Source: Morganella morganii (GTDB lineage: Bacteria; Pseudomonadota; Gammaproteobacteria; Enterobacterales; Enterobacteriaceae). From it: 64,000 nucleotides of DNA. Where the stretch lies: the NCBI RefSeq assembly GCF_003996855.1, contig NZ_NRQY01000001.1, positions 1,497,879 to 1,561,878 on the forward strand, read 5' to 3'. The position numbers were made by a program, and so were the translations under genes. Below are positions 7,449 to 20,978 of the stretch, piece by piece (position 1 is the stretch's first letter; each line of letters opens with the position of its first letter). Below the pieces are notes generated by a model. It was not told the origin of the DNA and did not search any database. It saw nothing but the letters and a program-made list of their open reading frames with translations.

Positions 7449-8816
7449 ATGGTCAGTGTATTTGACATCTTCAAAATTGGTATTGGTCCGTCGAGTTCTC
7501 ACACGGTCGGTCCGATGAAAGCAGGTAAACAGTTCGCTGATGATCTTATCGCGGCCGGACTGCTGGAAAAAACCACCCGCATTCAGGTTGACGTGTACGG
7601 CTCTCTGTCTCTGACAGGGAAAGGTCACGCAACTGATATCGCTATCATTATGGGCCTTGCGGGTAATCTGCCGGATTCTGTTGATATTGATGCGATACCG
7701 GGCTTTATCAGGGATGTTGAAGAACGTGAACGCCTTTTGCTGGCAAACCAACGCCATGAAGTGGATTTCCCGCATGATAACGGGATGAATTTCCATAAAG
7801 AAAACCTGCCGCTGCATGAAAACGGCATGTCAATCAGCGCATTCAGCGATGATGAATTACTGTACAAGAAAACCTATTATTCCGTCGGCGGCGGCTTTAT
7901 CGTTGATGAGGAGCATTTTGGTCAGGCTGCGGACAGCGATACCAAAGTGCCTTATCCGTACCAGTATGCGGCTGATCTGCAAAAATACTGTAACGAAACC
8001 GGGCTGTCTCTGTCAGCGCTGGTGATGCAGAACGAACTGGCTCTGCACAGCAAAGAAGAGCTTTCCGCTCACCTCGCGGCAGTATGGGATGTGATGAAAG
8101 CCGGTATTGAGCGCGGTGTCAGCACCGAAGGTCTGCTGCCGGGGCCGCTGCGTGTACCACGCCGTGCCGCTGCACTGCGCCGTCAGCTGGTCACCAGTGA
8201 TAACACATCTACTGATCCGATGCAGGTTGTTGACTGGATCAACATGTTTGCCCTCGCCGTTAACGAAGAAAACGCCGCCGGCGGCCGTGTTGTTACCGCA
8301 CCAACTAACGGTGCCTGCGGGATCATTCCTGCGGTGCTGTCGTATTACGATAAATTCATCCGTCCGGTGAATGAAAACGCGTATACCCGTTATTTCCTGG
8401 TGTCCAGCGTGATCGGTTCACTGTACAAAATGAACGCGTCTATCTCCGGTGCGGAAGTGGGCTGTCAGGGTGAAGTCGGTGTCGCCTGTTCCATGGCCGC
8501 TGCCGGTCTGACCGAACTGCTGGGCGGCAGCCCGATGCAGGTCTTTATCGCAGCCGAAATTGCGATGGAGCATAACCTCGGCCTGACCTGTGACCCGGTC
8601 GCCGGGCAGGTGCAGGTGCCGTGCATTGAGCGTAACGCCATTGCCGCTGTTCAGTCTGTCAACGCCGCCCGTATGGCGCTGCGCCGTGTCAGCGAACCGC
8701 GCGTTTGTCTCGATAAAGTTATCGAAACCATGTATGAAACCGGTAAAGATATGAATGCCAAATACCGCGAAACCTCACAGGGCGGCCTAGCAATCAAAGT
8801 GATCCCGTGTGACTGA
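7449..8816 (+). CDS. sdaB: L-serine ammonia-lyase (iron-sulfur)
   Basis: A 455-aa single-chain L-serine dehydratase that converts L-serine to pyruvate and ammonia using an oxygen-labile 4Fe-4S cluster. The N-terminal ACT-like domain begins with [19 protein letters not shown]; the catalytic domain carries [14 protein letters not shown] and the cysteine-containing [17 protein letters not shown] and LTCDPV motifs, three candidate cluster ligands. The C-terminus is [10 protein letters not shown] with the penultimate cysteine seen in the family. It matches E. coli SdaB (455 aa) more closely than SdaA, and the position behind sdaC supports this. AGGGGG lies 8 bases upstream of the start. Together with SdaC it forms a serine catabolic unit. 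Confidence 0.95.
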   Translation: MVSVFDIFKIGIGPSSSHTVGPMKAGKQFADDLIAAGLLEKTTRIQVDVYGSLSLTGKGHATDIAIIMGLAGNLPDSVDIDAIPGFIRDVEERERLLLANQRHEVDFPHDNGMNFHKENLPLHENGMSISAFSDDELLYKKTYYSVGGGFIVDEEHFGQAADSDTKVPYPYQYAADLQKYCNETGLSLSALVMQNELALHSKEELSAHLAAVWDVMKAGIERGVSTEGLLPGPLRVPRRAAALRRQLVTSDNTSTDPMQVVDWINMFALAVNEENAAGGRVVTAPTNGACGIIPAVLSYYDKFIRPVNENAYTRYFLVSSVIGSLYKMNASISGAEVGCQGEVGVACSMAAAGLTELLGGSPMQVFIAAEIAMEHNLGLTCDPVAGQVQVPCIERNAIAAVQSVNAARMALRRVSEPRVCLDKVIETMYETGKDMNAKYRETSQGGLAIKVIPCD

Positions 8817-8832
8817 TTAACTGCTTCAGATA

Positions 8833-8866
8833 AAAAAGTCCGGCTGTCATGCCGGACTTTTTATTT
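8833..8866 (+). terminator. Bidirectional terminator between sdaB and the LysR gene
   Basis: GTCCGGC (8838-8844) / GCCGGAC (8851-8857) with A-run before and T-run after, so it can end transcripts from both convergent genes. Confidence 0.9.
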
Positions 8867-9727
8867 TGATAATAACTGTTCCGTAAACCAGTTTCCGGCT
8901 TTCCCCGGCGGGAACTGACGGGAGCGGATAATATCCGCAGAGATAAAATATTTTTTCTCAGGAATATCCAGCTTCACAATCCGCTCAGACTGATAATATT
9001 CCAGTAATGAATATGGCAGTTCAGCCCAGCCGAACCCTTCTTCCACCATTTCCAGGATCATCATATAATCGGATGCCAGCCAGACTTTCCCCTGTGGTTT
9101 ATCTGCATTTTCTTTAAATGTATTCAGGCAAATTTGTCTTTCTTTTAATAATACAGACATGCTGACTTTGTTTTTTTTCGCCAGCGGATGATTTCTCCCC
9201 GCAAATACCCCCATTTCAACATAATCAGGCAGTCTGGTTGCAATGATATCTGCCGGATATTTATCCTGAGTGGCAATCAATCCTATTTGGGCACGACCGG
9301 ACTGTACCAGAGAAATAATATCCTGACCTTCAGAATCCAGTAATTCGAGTTCAACAAACGGGAACTTATCAGCAAACTTATGCATCGCCTGATAACCCGG
9401 ACTGATATGGTACATATCCGACAATACCAGTGTCAGCCGTTTCTCTGATTCAGTTTCCGTCAGACGGATAACCGCTTTTTCCATATTTTTCGCAGCGTCT
9501 AATATATCCCTCGCATAACTGATAAGGTATTTCCCTTCCTCTGTCAGTACCGGATAACGTTTACTTCTGTCAAATAAAATCAGGCCGGTATCAATTTCCA
9601 GATTCGCTATCGCCGTACTGACTGCGGATTGCGATTTACCCAGTTTCCTGGCAGTTTCCGAGAAAGAACCGTGTTCTGTTATCTCAGAAAATATCTTCAG
9701 CATGTCTATTGTGAATCTCATATCCAT
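8861..9727 (-). CDS. LysR-family transcriptional regulator
   Basis: A 288-aa LysR-type regulator. The N-terminal winged helix-turn-helix reads FSETARKLGKSQSAVSTAIANLE at about residues 22-44, followed by a periplasmic-binding-protein-like effector domain. It is divergent from a two-gene SMR pair across a 98-bp gap containing a 7-bp inverted repeat (9746-9774). This layout suggests that it controls the transporter genes and itself. The ligand cannot be inferred. The nearest E. coli regulator was not identified. Confidence 0.85.
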   Translation of the reverse strand: MDMRFTIDMLKIFSEITEHGSFSETARKLGKSQSAVSTAIANLEIDTGLILFDRSKRYPVLTEEGKYLISYARDILDAAKNMEKAVIRLTETESEKRLTLVLSDMYHISPGYQAMHKFADKFPFVELELLDSEGQDIISLVQSGRAQIGLIATQDKYPADIIATRLPDYVEMGVFAGRNHPLAKKNKVSMSVLLKERQICLNTFKENADKPQGKVWLASDYMMILEMVEEGFGWAELPYSLLEYYQSERIVKLDIPEKKYFISADIIRSRQFPPGKAGNWFTEQLLSK

Positions 9728-9745
9728 CTCATTTCCTGATACATC

Positions 9746-9774
9746 CCATCTTGAAGGATATCAATTTAAGATGG
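9746..9774. promoter_or_regulatory. Candidate LysR operator
   Basis: CCATCTT (9746-9752) and AAGATGG (9768-9774) form a perfect inverted repeat with a 15-bp spacer in the divergent promoter region. Centre-to-centre distance is two helical turns. The downstream TAATAT at 9777-9782 could serve as a -10 for the SMR genes. Confidence 0.5.
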
Positions 9775-9825
9775 AATAATATATCCGGAATTACCACAAC
9801 ACTGATTTTATATAAGGAAATTGAC

Positions 9826-10182
9826 ATGAACTCTGTCAGCAAACGGAGCCGGACATACCGCACCGCCTGGTTATTTCTGGCTCTGGCAATTATTGCCGAA
9901 GTCACAGGAACCTCATTTATGGCTGATGCGGCAAGAGGCGGCGGATATACCGGCTATATCATCATGGTCGCCGCATTAGCGGTTTCCTATTTTTTTCTGG
10001 CGCTGTCCGCACGCACAATTTCCGTTGGTGTGGCTTACGCTATCTGGGAAGGAGCCGGACTGTTATTACTGACTATTATCGGTATTACGATTTTTAACGA
10101 ATCCGTTTCCCTGACTGAAGCAGCCGGTCTTATAGCGGCGGTTATCGGTATTGTTTGTGTTGCTCTGGGTGAGAATCATTAA
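9826..10182 (+). CDS. SMR-family transporter subunit (MdtJ-like)
   Basis: A 118-aa small multidrug resistance protein with four hydrophobic helices and a charged N-terminal extension (MNSVSKRSRTYRT). The membrane-embedded glutamate of the family is Glu25 in LALAIIAEVTGT; GVAYAIWEG in helix 3 is also typical. It resembles MdtJ, which with MdtI forms a heterodimer exporting spermidine in E. coli. The ATG at 9826 has AAGGA eight bases upstream; the frame is open further upstream through the putative operator. The next gene follows after 2 bp, so both are co-expressed. The substrate here is not established. Confidence 0.82.
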   Translation: MNSVSKRSRTYRTAWLFLALAIIAEVTGTSFMADAARGGGYTGYIIMVAALAVSYFFLALSARTISVGVAYAIWEGAGLLLLTIIGITIFNESVSLTEAAGLIAAVIGIVCVALGENH

Positions 10183-10184
10183 TC

Positions 10185-10505
10185 ATGACATCTGTTTCTG
10201 TTTTATTTGTTACGTTATCTGCGTTCATTGATATTATCGCTAATATGTTTATTGCCCGTTCACGGGGATTTAAACAGATTAAATGGGGGTTAAGCGCAAT
10301 TGTCCTGGTCTGGATAGCATTTGCTTTCCTGGGACAGGCAGTAAAAACAATGGATCTTGCTGTTGCTTATGCTATGTGGGGTGCCATCGGTGTTACCGGA
10401 ACCGCAATTTGCGGCCGTCTTTTTTTCAGCCATAAACTAAAACCGGTTGGCTGGTTCGGAATAATGATGATTACGATCGCTGTCATTTTATTATCTGTCA
10501 GCTGA
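10185..10505 (+). CDS. SMR-family transporter subunit (MdtI-like) with Asp for Glu
   Basis: A 106-aa four-helix SMR protein resembling MdtI: the segment FIDIIANMF aligns with VLEIVANVF of E. coli MdtI, and LAVAYAMWGAIG with LSVAYALWGGFG. The essential membrane glutamate is replaced by aspartate (Asp16). In homodimeric EmrE the same exchange alters the pKa and weakens coupled export, so the heterodimer may be asymmetric in proton binding. The gene follows its partner by 2 bp and is followed by a terminator. Confidence 0.82.
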   Translation: MTSVSVLFVTLSAFIDIIANMFIARSRGFKQIKWGLSAIVLVWIAFAFLGQAVKTMDLAVAYAMWGAIGVTGTAICGRLFFSHKLKPVGWFGIMMITIAVILLSVS

Positions 10506-10519
10506 TTGCAGACAGATAA

Positions 10520-10544
10520 ACGGCAACGGTATTGTTGCCGTTTT
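10520..10544 (+). terminator. Terminator of the SMR gene pair
   Basis: ACGGCAAC (10520-10527) / GTTGCCGT (10534-10541), 6-nt loop, followed by TTTATTT. It lies between convergent genes. Confidence 0.85.
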
Positions 10545-10561
10545 ATTTCCGGTATGAACTT

Positions 10562-11080
10562 TTATATCTCAAGTAATATCCGGGGTTTGTACCCGAATAA
10601 ATGTGCAATAAGCACATCCGGATAATGATGTACTGATACATTATAATCGATGACGATATTATTAAAGGTATCTGCGCCCGGACGCAGCGCATCATCAATA
10701 TCACAGACCGCCAGCTGAATACGGACAAACTGCGGGTCTGCAATCAGCACCGGGAATGTCTCTGTCAGCGTCATAATATGATAAAAAACACTGCTGATAT
10801 CATTTGCGGCACTGACACTCTCATCCAGTGTCGCTGCCCCGGTATAACGCGGATAGGCATCCTGCCAGGAATAAAACAGCGTTGCATCCTGAATACCGGC
10901 TTTCTCCGTCATATCCACCAGCTGGCCGATTCTCTCCGCCCGCTGGTGCAACATGCCGTCAATCGCCGCATAAGCTTCTGTAAGTGGTGCCTGCACGTCA
11001 TTTATCCGGAGATATACCCGCCGGCCCCACACGATTCCGGCCACCGCAATGACCAGCGCGATAAACACAATTGTCCCCAT
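10562..11080 (-). CDS. LemA-like membrane protein
   Basis: A 172-aa protein with one N-terminal membrane anchor (TIVFIALVIAVAGIVWG) followed by an alpha-helical domain. The pattern A-x-I-D-x-x-L-x-x-R-x-x-x-I at 38-52, TETFPVLIADPQFVRIQ near 105-121, and FNNIVIDYNVSVHHYPDVLIA near the C-terminus follow the LemA family, in which YN-x(4)-YN-x(5)-P is characteristic. LemA proteins have an extracytoplasmic N-terminus and no defined biochemical role. AAGGA precedes the start. The gene stands alone between terminators, without the TPM/M48 partners that often accompany lemA. Confidence 0.72.
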   Translation of the reverse strand: MGTIVFIALVIAVAGIVWGRRVYLRINDVQAPLTEAYAAIDGMLHQRAERIGQLVDMTEKAGIQDATLFYSWQDAYPRYTGAATLDESVSAANDISSVFYHIMTLTETFPVLIADPQFVRIQLAVCDIDDALRPGADTFNNIVIDYNVSVHHYPDVLIAHLFGYKPRILLEI

Positions 11081-11097
11081 ATCTTTAATCCTTTATT

Positions 11098-11127
11098 GAC
11101 CGGTGTGTAAAAATACCGGTCCTTTTT
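11098..11127 (+). terminator. Hairpin with T-run upstream of the LemA-like gene
   Basis: GACCGGT (11098-11104) / ACCGGTC (11115-11121) followed by CTTTTTTAT on the plus strand. No plus-strand gene ends here, so it could stop antisense transcription or structure the leader of the LemA-like mRNA. Confidence 0.5.
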
Positions 11128-11130
11128 TAT

Positions 11131-11163
11131 AAAAAAATCCGATATCAGGATGTAATATCGGAT
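11131..11163 (-). terminator. Terminator of dacC
   Basis: On the minus strand ATCCGATAT and ATATCGGAT (plus coordinates 11155-11163 and 11137-11145) form a perfect 9-bp stem followed by a T-run. It lies about 85 bp after the dacC stop. Confidence 0.8.
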
Positions 11164-11249
11164 CTTATACGGATTTCAACAGGGTAATTCAGCAGACAGC
11201 ATGATAAATTGCCGCCTGAAAGGGGAATAACCTTATAAATACAGGAGGC

Positions 11250-12452
11250 TTAACCGAAGACGGAATTCCACAGTCCGGCAAAGAAACGGACAATATAATC
11301 CCAGATACGGCCGAAGAAACCGGCTTCCCCGACCTCCTGCTGTACAACCAGCGGACGCTGTTCTACAACTTTGTCGCCGAGGATAAAGTTAATTTTTCCG
11401 ACCACCTGATTTTTCGCCAGCGGCGCTTCGAGGGTAGTGCTGTCCAGCTCAAAGGTCGCTTTCAGATCTTTGAGTTTGCCTTTCGGGATAGTGACATAGA
11501 TGTCTTTTTCCGCACCCAGCGGCACTTCTGAAATATCGCCGAACCAGACACGTTCGGTGGTCAGCGGAGTGTCGGCTTTCACCGGCGCGACAGTTTCAAA
11601 GAAACGGAAGCCCCAGGAGAGGATTTTTTCACTTTCAGCAAAACGGACGCGGTCACTCGGTGCGCCAAGCACCACAGAAATCAGACGCATCGGGCCGTCT
11701 GTCGCGGAAGCCACCAGGTTATGCCCCGCGCCGCTGGTATGACCGGTTTTCACACCATCCACATTCAGATTGGTGCTCCACAGCAGGCGGTTGCGGTTCG
11801 GCTGACGGACCTTATTGAAGGTAAATTCTTTCTCTTTATGGATAACATATTCATCCGGCACATCGGTGATCAGCGCCTGAGTCAGCAGCGCCATATCTTT
11901 GGCGGTACTGTACTGCCCTTCGGAATCCAGCCCGTGAACAGTTTTAAAATAGGTATTTGTCAGGCCAATCTGTTTGGCATAACTGTTCATCTGGGAAACA
12001 AACGTTTCCTGGCTGCCTGCCACGTATTCCGCCAGCGCAATACTGGCGTCATTTCCGGACTGAATCACCATCCCTTTGTTAAGGTCGATTAATTTTACGC
12101 GATCATCGGGCTTGAGGAACATCAGGGAAGAGCCTTTCAGCGCCGGGTTACCGGTGGCCCAGGCATTGATACCGACGGTCACGATGTCATCCGGTGTCAC
12201 TTTTCCGGCTTTAATGGCCTGTCCGACCACATAACTGCTCATGATTTTTGTCAGTGATGCCGGGTCAAGGCGCTCATCCTCATTTGCGGATGCCAGTATT
12301 TTCCCGCTGTTGTAGTCCATCAGTACATACGCTTTTGCATCCACCTGCGGTGCAACCGGTGTTTCCTCCGCAAACGCATGACCGACACTTAAAAATCCGA
12401 AAGCCAGCCCGCCGATTAATCCGGTTACCCGTGAACTGATTACTGTCTGCAT
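11250..12452 (-). CDS. dacC: D-alanyl-D-alanine carboxypeptidase (PBP6 type)
   Basis: A 400-aa low-molecular-weight penicillin-binding protein that removes the terminal D-Ala from peptidoglycan pentapeptides. A signal peptide ends at about residue 28 (GHAFAEE). The catalytic motifs are SLTK (Ser66-Lys69), SGN near residue 130 and KTG near residue 235. The C-terminal end is an amphipathic membrane anchor (GRIWDYIVRFFAGLWNSVFG). Length equals E. coli PBP6, and the neighbour gstB is also the E. coli neighbour of dacC, which favours dacC over dacA. I chose the ATG at 12452 with AGGGAAGAG upstream; the open frame extends further. Confidence 0.9.
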   Translation of the reverse strand: MQTVISSRVTGLIGGLAFGFLSVGHAFAEETPVAPQVDAKAYVLMDYNSGKILASANEDERLDPASLTKIMSSYVVGQAIKAGKVTPDDIVTVGINAWATGNPALKGSSLMFLKPDDRVKLIDLNKGMVIQSGNDASIALAEYVAGSQETFVSQMNSYAKQIGLTNTYFKTVHGLDSEGQYSTAKDMALLTQALITDVPDEYVIHKEKEFTFNKVRQPNRNRLLWSTNLNVDGVKTGHTSGAGHNLVASATDGPMRLISVVLGAPSDRVRFAESEKILSWGFRFFETVAPVKADTPLTTERVWFGDISEVPLGAEKDIYVTIPKGKLKDLKATFELDSTTLEAPLAKNQVVGKINFILGDKVVEQRPLVVQQEVGEAGFFGRIWDYIVRFFAGLWNSVFG

Positions 12453-12666
12453 TACTCTTCCCTCTTTAAACCCGGTACATCGTGACAAAAATAAGAGTGA
12501 TAACTCTGTGATAATGAATACTATATTCATTTCATGAATGGTAAGCCAATGACACTTTAACGCGATTCTTCCTGTTACGGGAATTTCGTGTCAAAATTTA
12601 CACTTCATGACATAAAAAAACCGACAATACGCACACGTCATCGCATGTCTATCAACAGGAGTCACT

Positions 12667-13287
12667 ATGATAACCGTCTGGGGCAGAAAAAACTCGTCTA
12701 ACGTCAAGAAAGTCTTATGGTGTCTGACTGAACTGGGGCTGACTTATCAGCAGAAAGATGCGGGCGGGTCGTTCGGCGGTCTCGATACCCCAGAATACCT
12801 CGCCATGAACCCGAATAAAACTATCCCGACTTACCAGGACGGTGAATTTATTCTCTGGGAATCCAATGCTATTCTCAGCTATCTGGCGGATAACTATGAT
12901 GACGGCACACTGCTGCCGCATAATGCGGAATTCCGCGCCCGGGCGGCACAATGGATGTACTGGTCTGACGGCAGTCTATTCCCGTATATCAAAGCGATGA
13001 TGGGACTGCTGGTCAGAACCCCGGCAGAGCAGCGCGATCCGGCTCGGGTGGAAGAGCTGAAACAGTCACTGAATCACCTGATTGCCATGCTCAATGACGA
13101 CCTTGCACAGCGTGACTATATCGCCGGTGATACCTTCAGTATCGCGGATATGGCACTGGCGCCGCTGCTCTATCCGTGGCGGGAAGTGTGTCACGACAGA
13201 CCGGACTTCCCGCACATTGAACGCTGGTTTGCACGGATTGAAACCCGTCCGGCCTACCGCGATATCGTGGCGCTGCCGGTCAGTTAA
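12667..13287 (+). CDS. gstB: Glutathione S-transferase GstB
   Basis: A 206-aa GST with an N-terminal thioredoxin-like domain (MITVWGRKNSSNVKKVLW; ESNAI for gamma-glutamyl binding at about 65-69) and a helical C-terminal domain containing the structural motif SIADMALAPLL. It matches E. coli GstB (YliJ, 208 aa) over its length. In E. coli gstB also lies next to and divergent from dacC. The natural substrate is uncertain; E. coli GstB acts on bromoacetate. Confidence 0.88.
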   Translation: MITVWGRKNSSNVKKVLWCLTELGLTYQQKDAGGSFGGLDTPEYLAMNPNKTIPTYQDGEFILWESNAILSYLADNYDDGTLLPHNAEFRARAAQWMYWSDGSLFPYIKAMMGLLVRTPAEQRDPARVEELKQSLNHLIAMLNDDLAQRDYIAGDTFSIADMALAPLLYPWREVCHDRPDFPHIERWFARIETRPAYRDIVALPVS

Positions 13288-13290
13288 CAC

Positions 13291-14118
13291 TTACTCCGTC
13301 ATCGGCATCCGGCCGGGATCAGGGTACTGATACTCAAAACCCAGCTCCCGGCAGATGCGGCTGCCGTCAATCTCTTTCCCTTCAGAGATATCTTCTTCTC
13401 TGAACACCGGCGGCAGTAAATTAATCTGACGGGACATATCCGGATAAAATTCAGCCCGTGACGGGTGTTGCGGCGCACACAGGTTATACAGATGACCACC
13501 GTGCGGACGCTGGATAAGCAGGCGGATCGCCGCAATCACGTCATCCTGATGTACCAGATTGACCGGCTGATTCGCGCCTTTCACCGCCGTTTTTCCTGCC
13601 AGGAAACGCCCTGCATGACGGGATTCCCCTACCAGCCCGGCCAGACGCAGAATATCTGCTGAAACTCCCGGTAGCTCATTCAGCCAGTGCTCAATCTCCA
13701 CAATCGCTTTTGCCGATTCTGTCACCGGATCGACCGGCGAGTTTTCTGTCAGCTTACCGGTCTGATTACCGTAAACCGCTGTTGAACCGGTAAAAATCAC
13801 CCGCGACACACCGCGCGCCGCTGCCAGATCCACCAGGTTCTGCACCGCCTTCACATACAGGTAACCGCCACCCGCAGTTCTGGATGCAGGCAGGGTGATC
13901 ACCAGAATATCTGTCTGCAAAAAGGCATCCAGATCATCAGCATCACACTCTGGTTCCGGCGTCAGATTCAGCATATAACACTCAATGCCGAACATCCTTG
14001 CCGCCTCTGTGCCGTCCGGTGTGGTTTTGGTGCCCTTAACGCGGATACCGATATCAGCAAGATGCAGTGCCAGCGGCATTCCCAGCCAGCCCAGCCCCGC
14101 GATAGAAACTGTTTTCAT
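13291..14118 (-). CDS. yeeZ: NAD(P)-binding epimerase-like protein YeeZ
   Basis: A 275-aa extended short-chain dehydrogenase/epimerase-like protein with the Rossmann motif GLGWLG at residues 8-13. TGSTAVYG near 113-120 places a tyrosine at the usual catalytic site. It corresponds to E. coli YeeZ, which also lies divergently upstream of the his operon. The function is unknown. It faces gstB with only 3 bp between the stop codons, so there is no room for a separate terminator. Confidence 0.87.
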   Translation of the reverse strand: MKTVSIAGLGWLGMPLALHLADIGIRVKGTKTTPDGTEAARMFGIECYMLNLTPEPECDADDLDAFLQTDILVITLPASRTAGGGYLYVKAVQNLVDLAAARGVSRVIFTGSTAVYGNQTGKLTENSPVDPVTESAKAIVEIEHWLNELPGVSADILRLAGLVGESRHAGRFLAGKTAVKGANQPVNLVHQDDVIAAIRLLIQRPHGGHLYNLCAPQHPSRAEFYPDMSRQINLLPPVFREEDISEGKEIDGSRICRELGFEYQYPDPGRMPMTE

Positions 14119-14317
14119 CGTGATCGACCTCTCTGTGGCTTATTTTTTCTTTTAATTCAGTAAATTAAATTAATTATCACTTTCTTTGTAAAAAAGGAGT
14201 TGCAAAGTCCGGATGAGTTCTATAGGTTGAAAGACAAGCAATTTACCGGCATTGTTATCACCATCATGACAACATTATCCGTGATAGCAACAACCAGATA
14301 AACAACGAGAGATTATC

Positions 14318-14359
14318 ATGACACGCATTCAGTTCAGCCACCACCATCACCCTGACTAG
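14318..14359 (+). CDS. hisL: his operon leader peptide
   Basis: A 13-codon frame reading MTRIQFSHHHHPD. E. coli HisL is MTRVQFK followed by seven histidines and PD, so identity and position are clear. Only four consecutive His codons are present. Ribosome stalling here when charged tRNA-His is scarce would prevent the attenuator at 14424-14457 from forming. Confidence 0.95.
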   Translation: MTRIQFSHHHHPD

Positions 14360-14423
14360 TCTTTCAGGCGATTGGTGCCGGAAGACGTTCAGAGCTTCCG
14401 GTGGCATGTGTGCTAAAAGAGAA

Positions 14424-14457
14424 CCCCCGGAAGAATCTTTTTTCCGGGGGTTTTTTT
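14424..14457 (+). terminator. his attenuator
   Basis: CCCCCGGAA (14424-14432) / TTCCGGGGG (14442-14450) followed by T7, 36 bp before hisG. The segment CGGAAGAC...CTTCCGGTGG at 14380-14405 can form the competing upstream hairpin, since its CTTCCGG also pairs with CCGGAAG. Confidence 0.93.
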
Positions 14458-14493
14458 ATACCTAAAGAATTATAAAATTAAAGGATAATCAAA

Positions 14494-15393
14494 ATGTTAG
14501 ATAAAACGCGCTTACGGATAGCCATTCAAAAGTCAGGTCGCTTAAGTGAAGATTCCCGCGAGTTGCTCGCGCGCTGCGGCATAAAAATCAACTTACAACA
14601 GCAGCGCCTGATTGCCTACGCAGAGAATATGCCGATCGATATCCTGCGGGTGCGTGATGATGATATTCCGGGGCTGGTGATGGACGGCGTGGTTGACCTC
14701 GGTATTATCGGCGAAAACGTACTGGAAGAAGAATTATTAAGCCGCCAGGCACAGGGACAAAACCCGCGCTACTTCACCCTGCGCCGCCTGGATTTCGGCT
14801 CCTGCCGCCTCTCGTTGGCCGCCCCGGTGGATTTCAGCTACAACGGCGCAGAGTGTCTTCAGGACAGCCGTATCGCGACCTCTTACCCGTTCCTGCTCAA
14901 ACGTTATCTGGATCAGAAAGGTATCCGCTTTAAATCCTGTCTGCTCAACGGTTCTGTGGAAGTGGCACCGCGCGCCGGGCTGGCCGATGCCATCTGTGAT
15001 CTGGTCTCCACCGGCGCCACACTGGAAGCCAACGGTCTGCGCGAAGTGGAAGTGATTTACCGCTCCAAAGCCTGCCTTATCCAGCGCGACGGTGAGATGC
15101 CGCCGGCCAAACAGCAGCTTATCGACAGAATGATGACCCGTATTCAGGGCGTGATCCAGGCGCGTGAATCCAAATACATCATGATGCACGCCCCGTCTGA
15201 GCGCCTGGACGAAGTGATCGCCCTGCTGCCGGGTGCGGAACGTCCTACCCTGCTGCCGCTGGCCGGTGAGCCGGATCTGGTGGCGATGCACATGGTCAGC
15301 AGCGAAACCCTGTTCTGGGAAACCATGGAAAAACTGAAAGCCCTGGGTTGCAGCTCCATTCTGGTTCTGCCGATTGAAAAAATGATGGAGTGA
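14494..15393 (+). CDS. hisG: ATP phosphoribosyltransferase
   Basis: A 299-aa long-form HisG catalysing the first step of histidine synthesis, ATP plus PRPP to phosphoribosyl-ATP; it is feedback inhibited by histidine. The length equals E. coli HisG and the C-terminal regulatory domain (from about residue 225) is present. The PRPP-binding segment [14 protein letters not shown] lies near 168-181. AAGGATAA precedes the start. It is the first structural gene of the operon. Confidence 0.97.
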   Translation: MLDKTRLRIAIQKSGRLSEDSRELLARCGIKINLQQQRLIAYAENMPIDILRVRDDDIPGLVMDGVVDLGIIGENVLEEELLSRQAQGQNPRYFTLRRLDFGSCRLSLAAPVDFSYNGAECLQDSRIATSYPFLLKRYLDQKGIRFKSCLLNGSVEVAPRAGLADAICDLVSTGATLEANGLREVEVIYRSKACLIQRDGEMPPAKQQLIDRMMTRIQGVIQARESKYIMMHAPSERLDEVIALLPGAERPTLLPLAGEPDLVAMHMVSSETLFWETMEKLKALGCSSILVLPIEKMME

Positions 15394-15398
15394 TGACA

Positions 15399-17794
<2,396 letters not shown>

Positions 17795-17813
17795 TCTGAG
17801 GACAACGGATATC

Positions 17814-18880
17814 ATGACACAGAATGTTTTATTTATTGACCGCGACGGCACCCTGATCACCGAACCTCCGGTGGATTTCCAGGTGGACAGATTAGACAAA
17901 CTGGCCTTTGAGCCGGATGTTATTCCGGCGCTGCTGAAACTGAAAGAGGCCGGATACCGCTTTGTGATGGTCACCAACCAGGACGGACTCGGTACCGACA
18001 GCTTCCCGCAGGCGGATTTCGAGGCACCGCACCAGCTGATGATGCAGATTTTCACCTCTCAGGGCATTACCTTTGATGAGGTACTGATTTGTCCGCACAA
18101 ACCTGCGGATAACTGCAACTGCCGTAAACCGAAAATCACGCTGGTGGAAAAATACCTGCTGCCGGACGTGATCGACGCGCAAAACAGCTATGTAATCGGC
18201 GATCGTGAAACCGATATTCAGCTCGCGGAAAACATGGGGATTACCGGGCTGCGTTACGGACAGCCGGGCACTGACTGGAACAGCATCGCGGAACAACTGA
18301 CCCGCCGTGACCGTTACAGCCGTGTGGAACGCAAAACCAAAGAAACCGATATTCTCACCGAAGTATGGCTCGACCGCGAAGGCGGCAGCACCATCTGCAC
18401 CGGTGTCGGCTTTTTTGACCACATGCTGGATCAGATTGCCACCCACGGCGGTTTCCGTCTCAATATTCAGGTCAGCGGCGACCTGGTGATTGATGATCAC
18501 CACTCTGTGGAAGATACCGGACTGGCGCTGGGCGAAGCCCTGAGACTGGCACTCGGCGATAAACGCGGCATCACCCGTTTCGGCTTCACCCTGCCGATGG
18601 ATGAATGCCTCGCCCGCTGTGCACTGGATATTTCCGGCCGCCCGCACCTGGAATATAAAGCTGATTTTAAATACCAGCGTGTCGGCGACCTGAGCACCGA
18701 GATGATTGAGCACTTCTTCCGCTCACTCTCCTACACCATGGGCTGCACATTACACCTGAAAACTAAAGGGAAGAACGATCACCACAGAGCCGAAAGTCTG
18801 TTTAAAGTGTTTGGACGGACACTGCGCCAGGCCATCCGTGTGGAAGGCAATGTTCTGCCGAGTTCAAAAGGGGTGCTGTG

Positions 18881-18881
<1 letters not shown>
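17814..18881 (+). CDS. hisB: Bifunctional histidinol-phosphatase / imidazoleglycerol-phosphate dehydratase
   Basis: A 355-aa fusion of a HAD phosphatase (residues 1-165; LFIDRDGTL with the nucleophile aspartate, four zinc cysteines in [15 protein letters not shown]) and the dehydratase (about 166-355; [16 protein letters not shown] and [17 protein letters not shown] with manganese-binding histidines). It catalyses steps 6 and 8 of the pathway. Length equals E. coli HisB. I chose the ATG at 17814, which gives the usual [13 protein letters not shown]; the frame is open 11 codons further up into hisC. Confidence 0.97.
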
Positions 18882-20972
<2,091 letters not shown>

Positions 20973-20978
20973 TACGCT

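Noticed and set aside
10543..10743. Minus-strand frame overlapping the LemA-like gene end
   Set aside because: Shadow of the LemA-like coding sequence in another frame.
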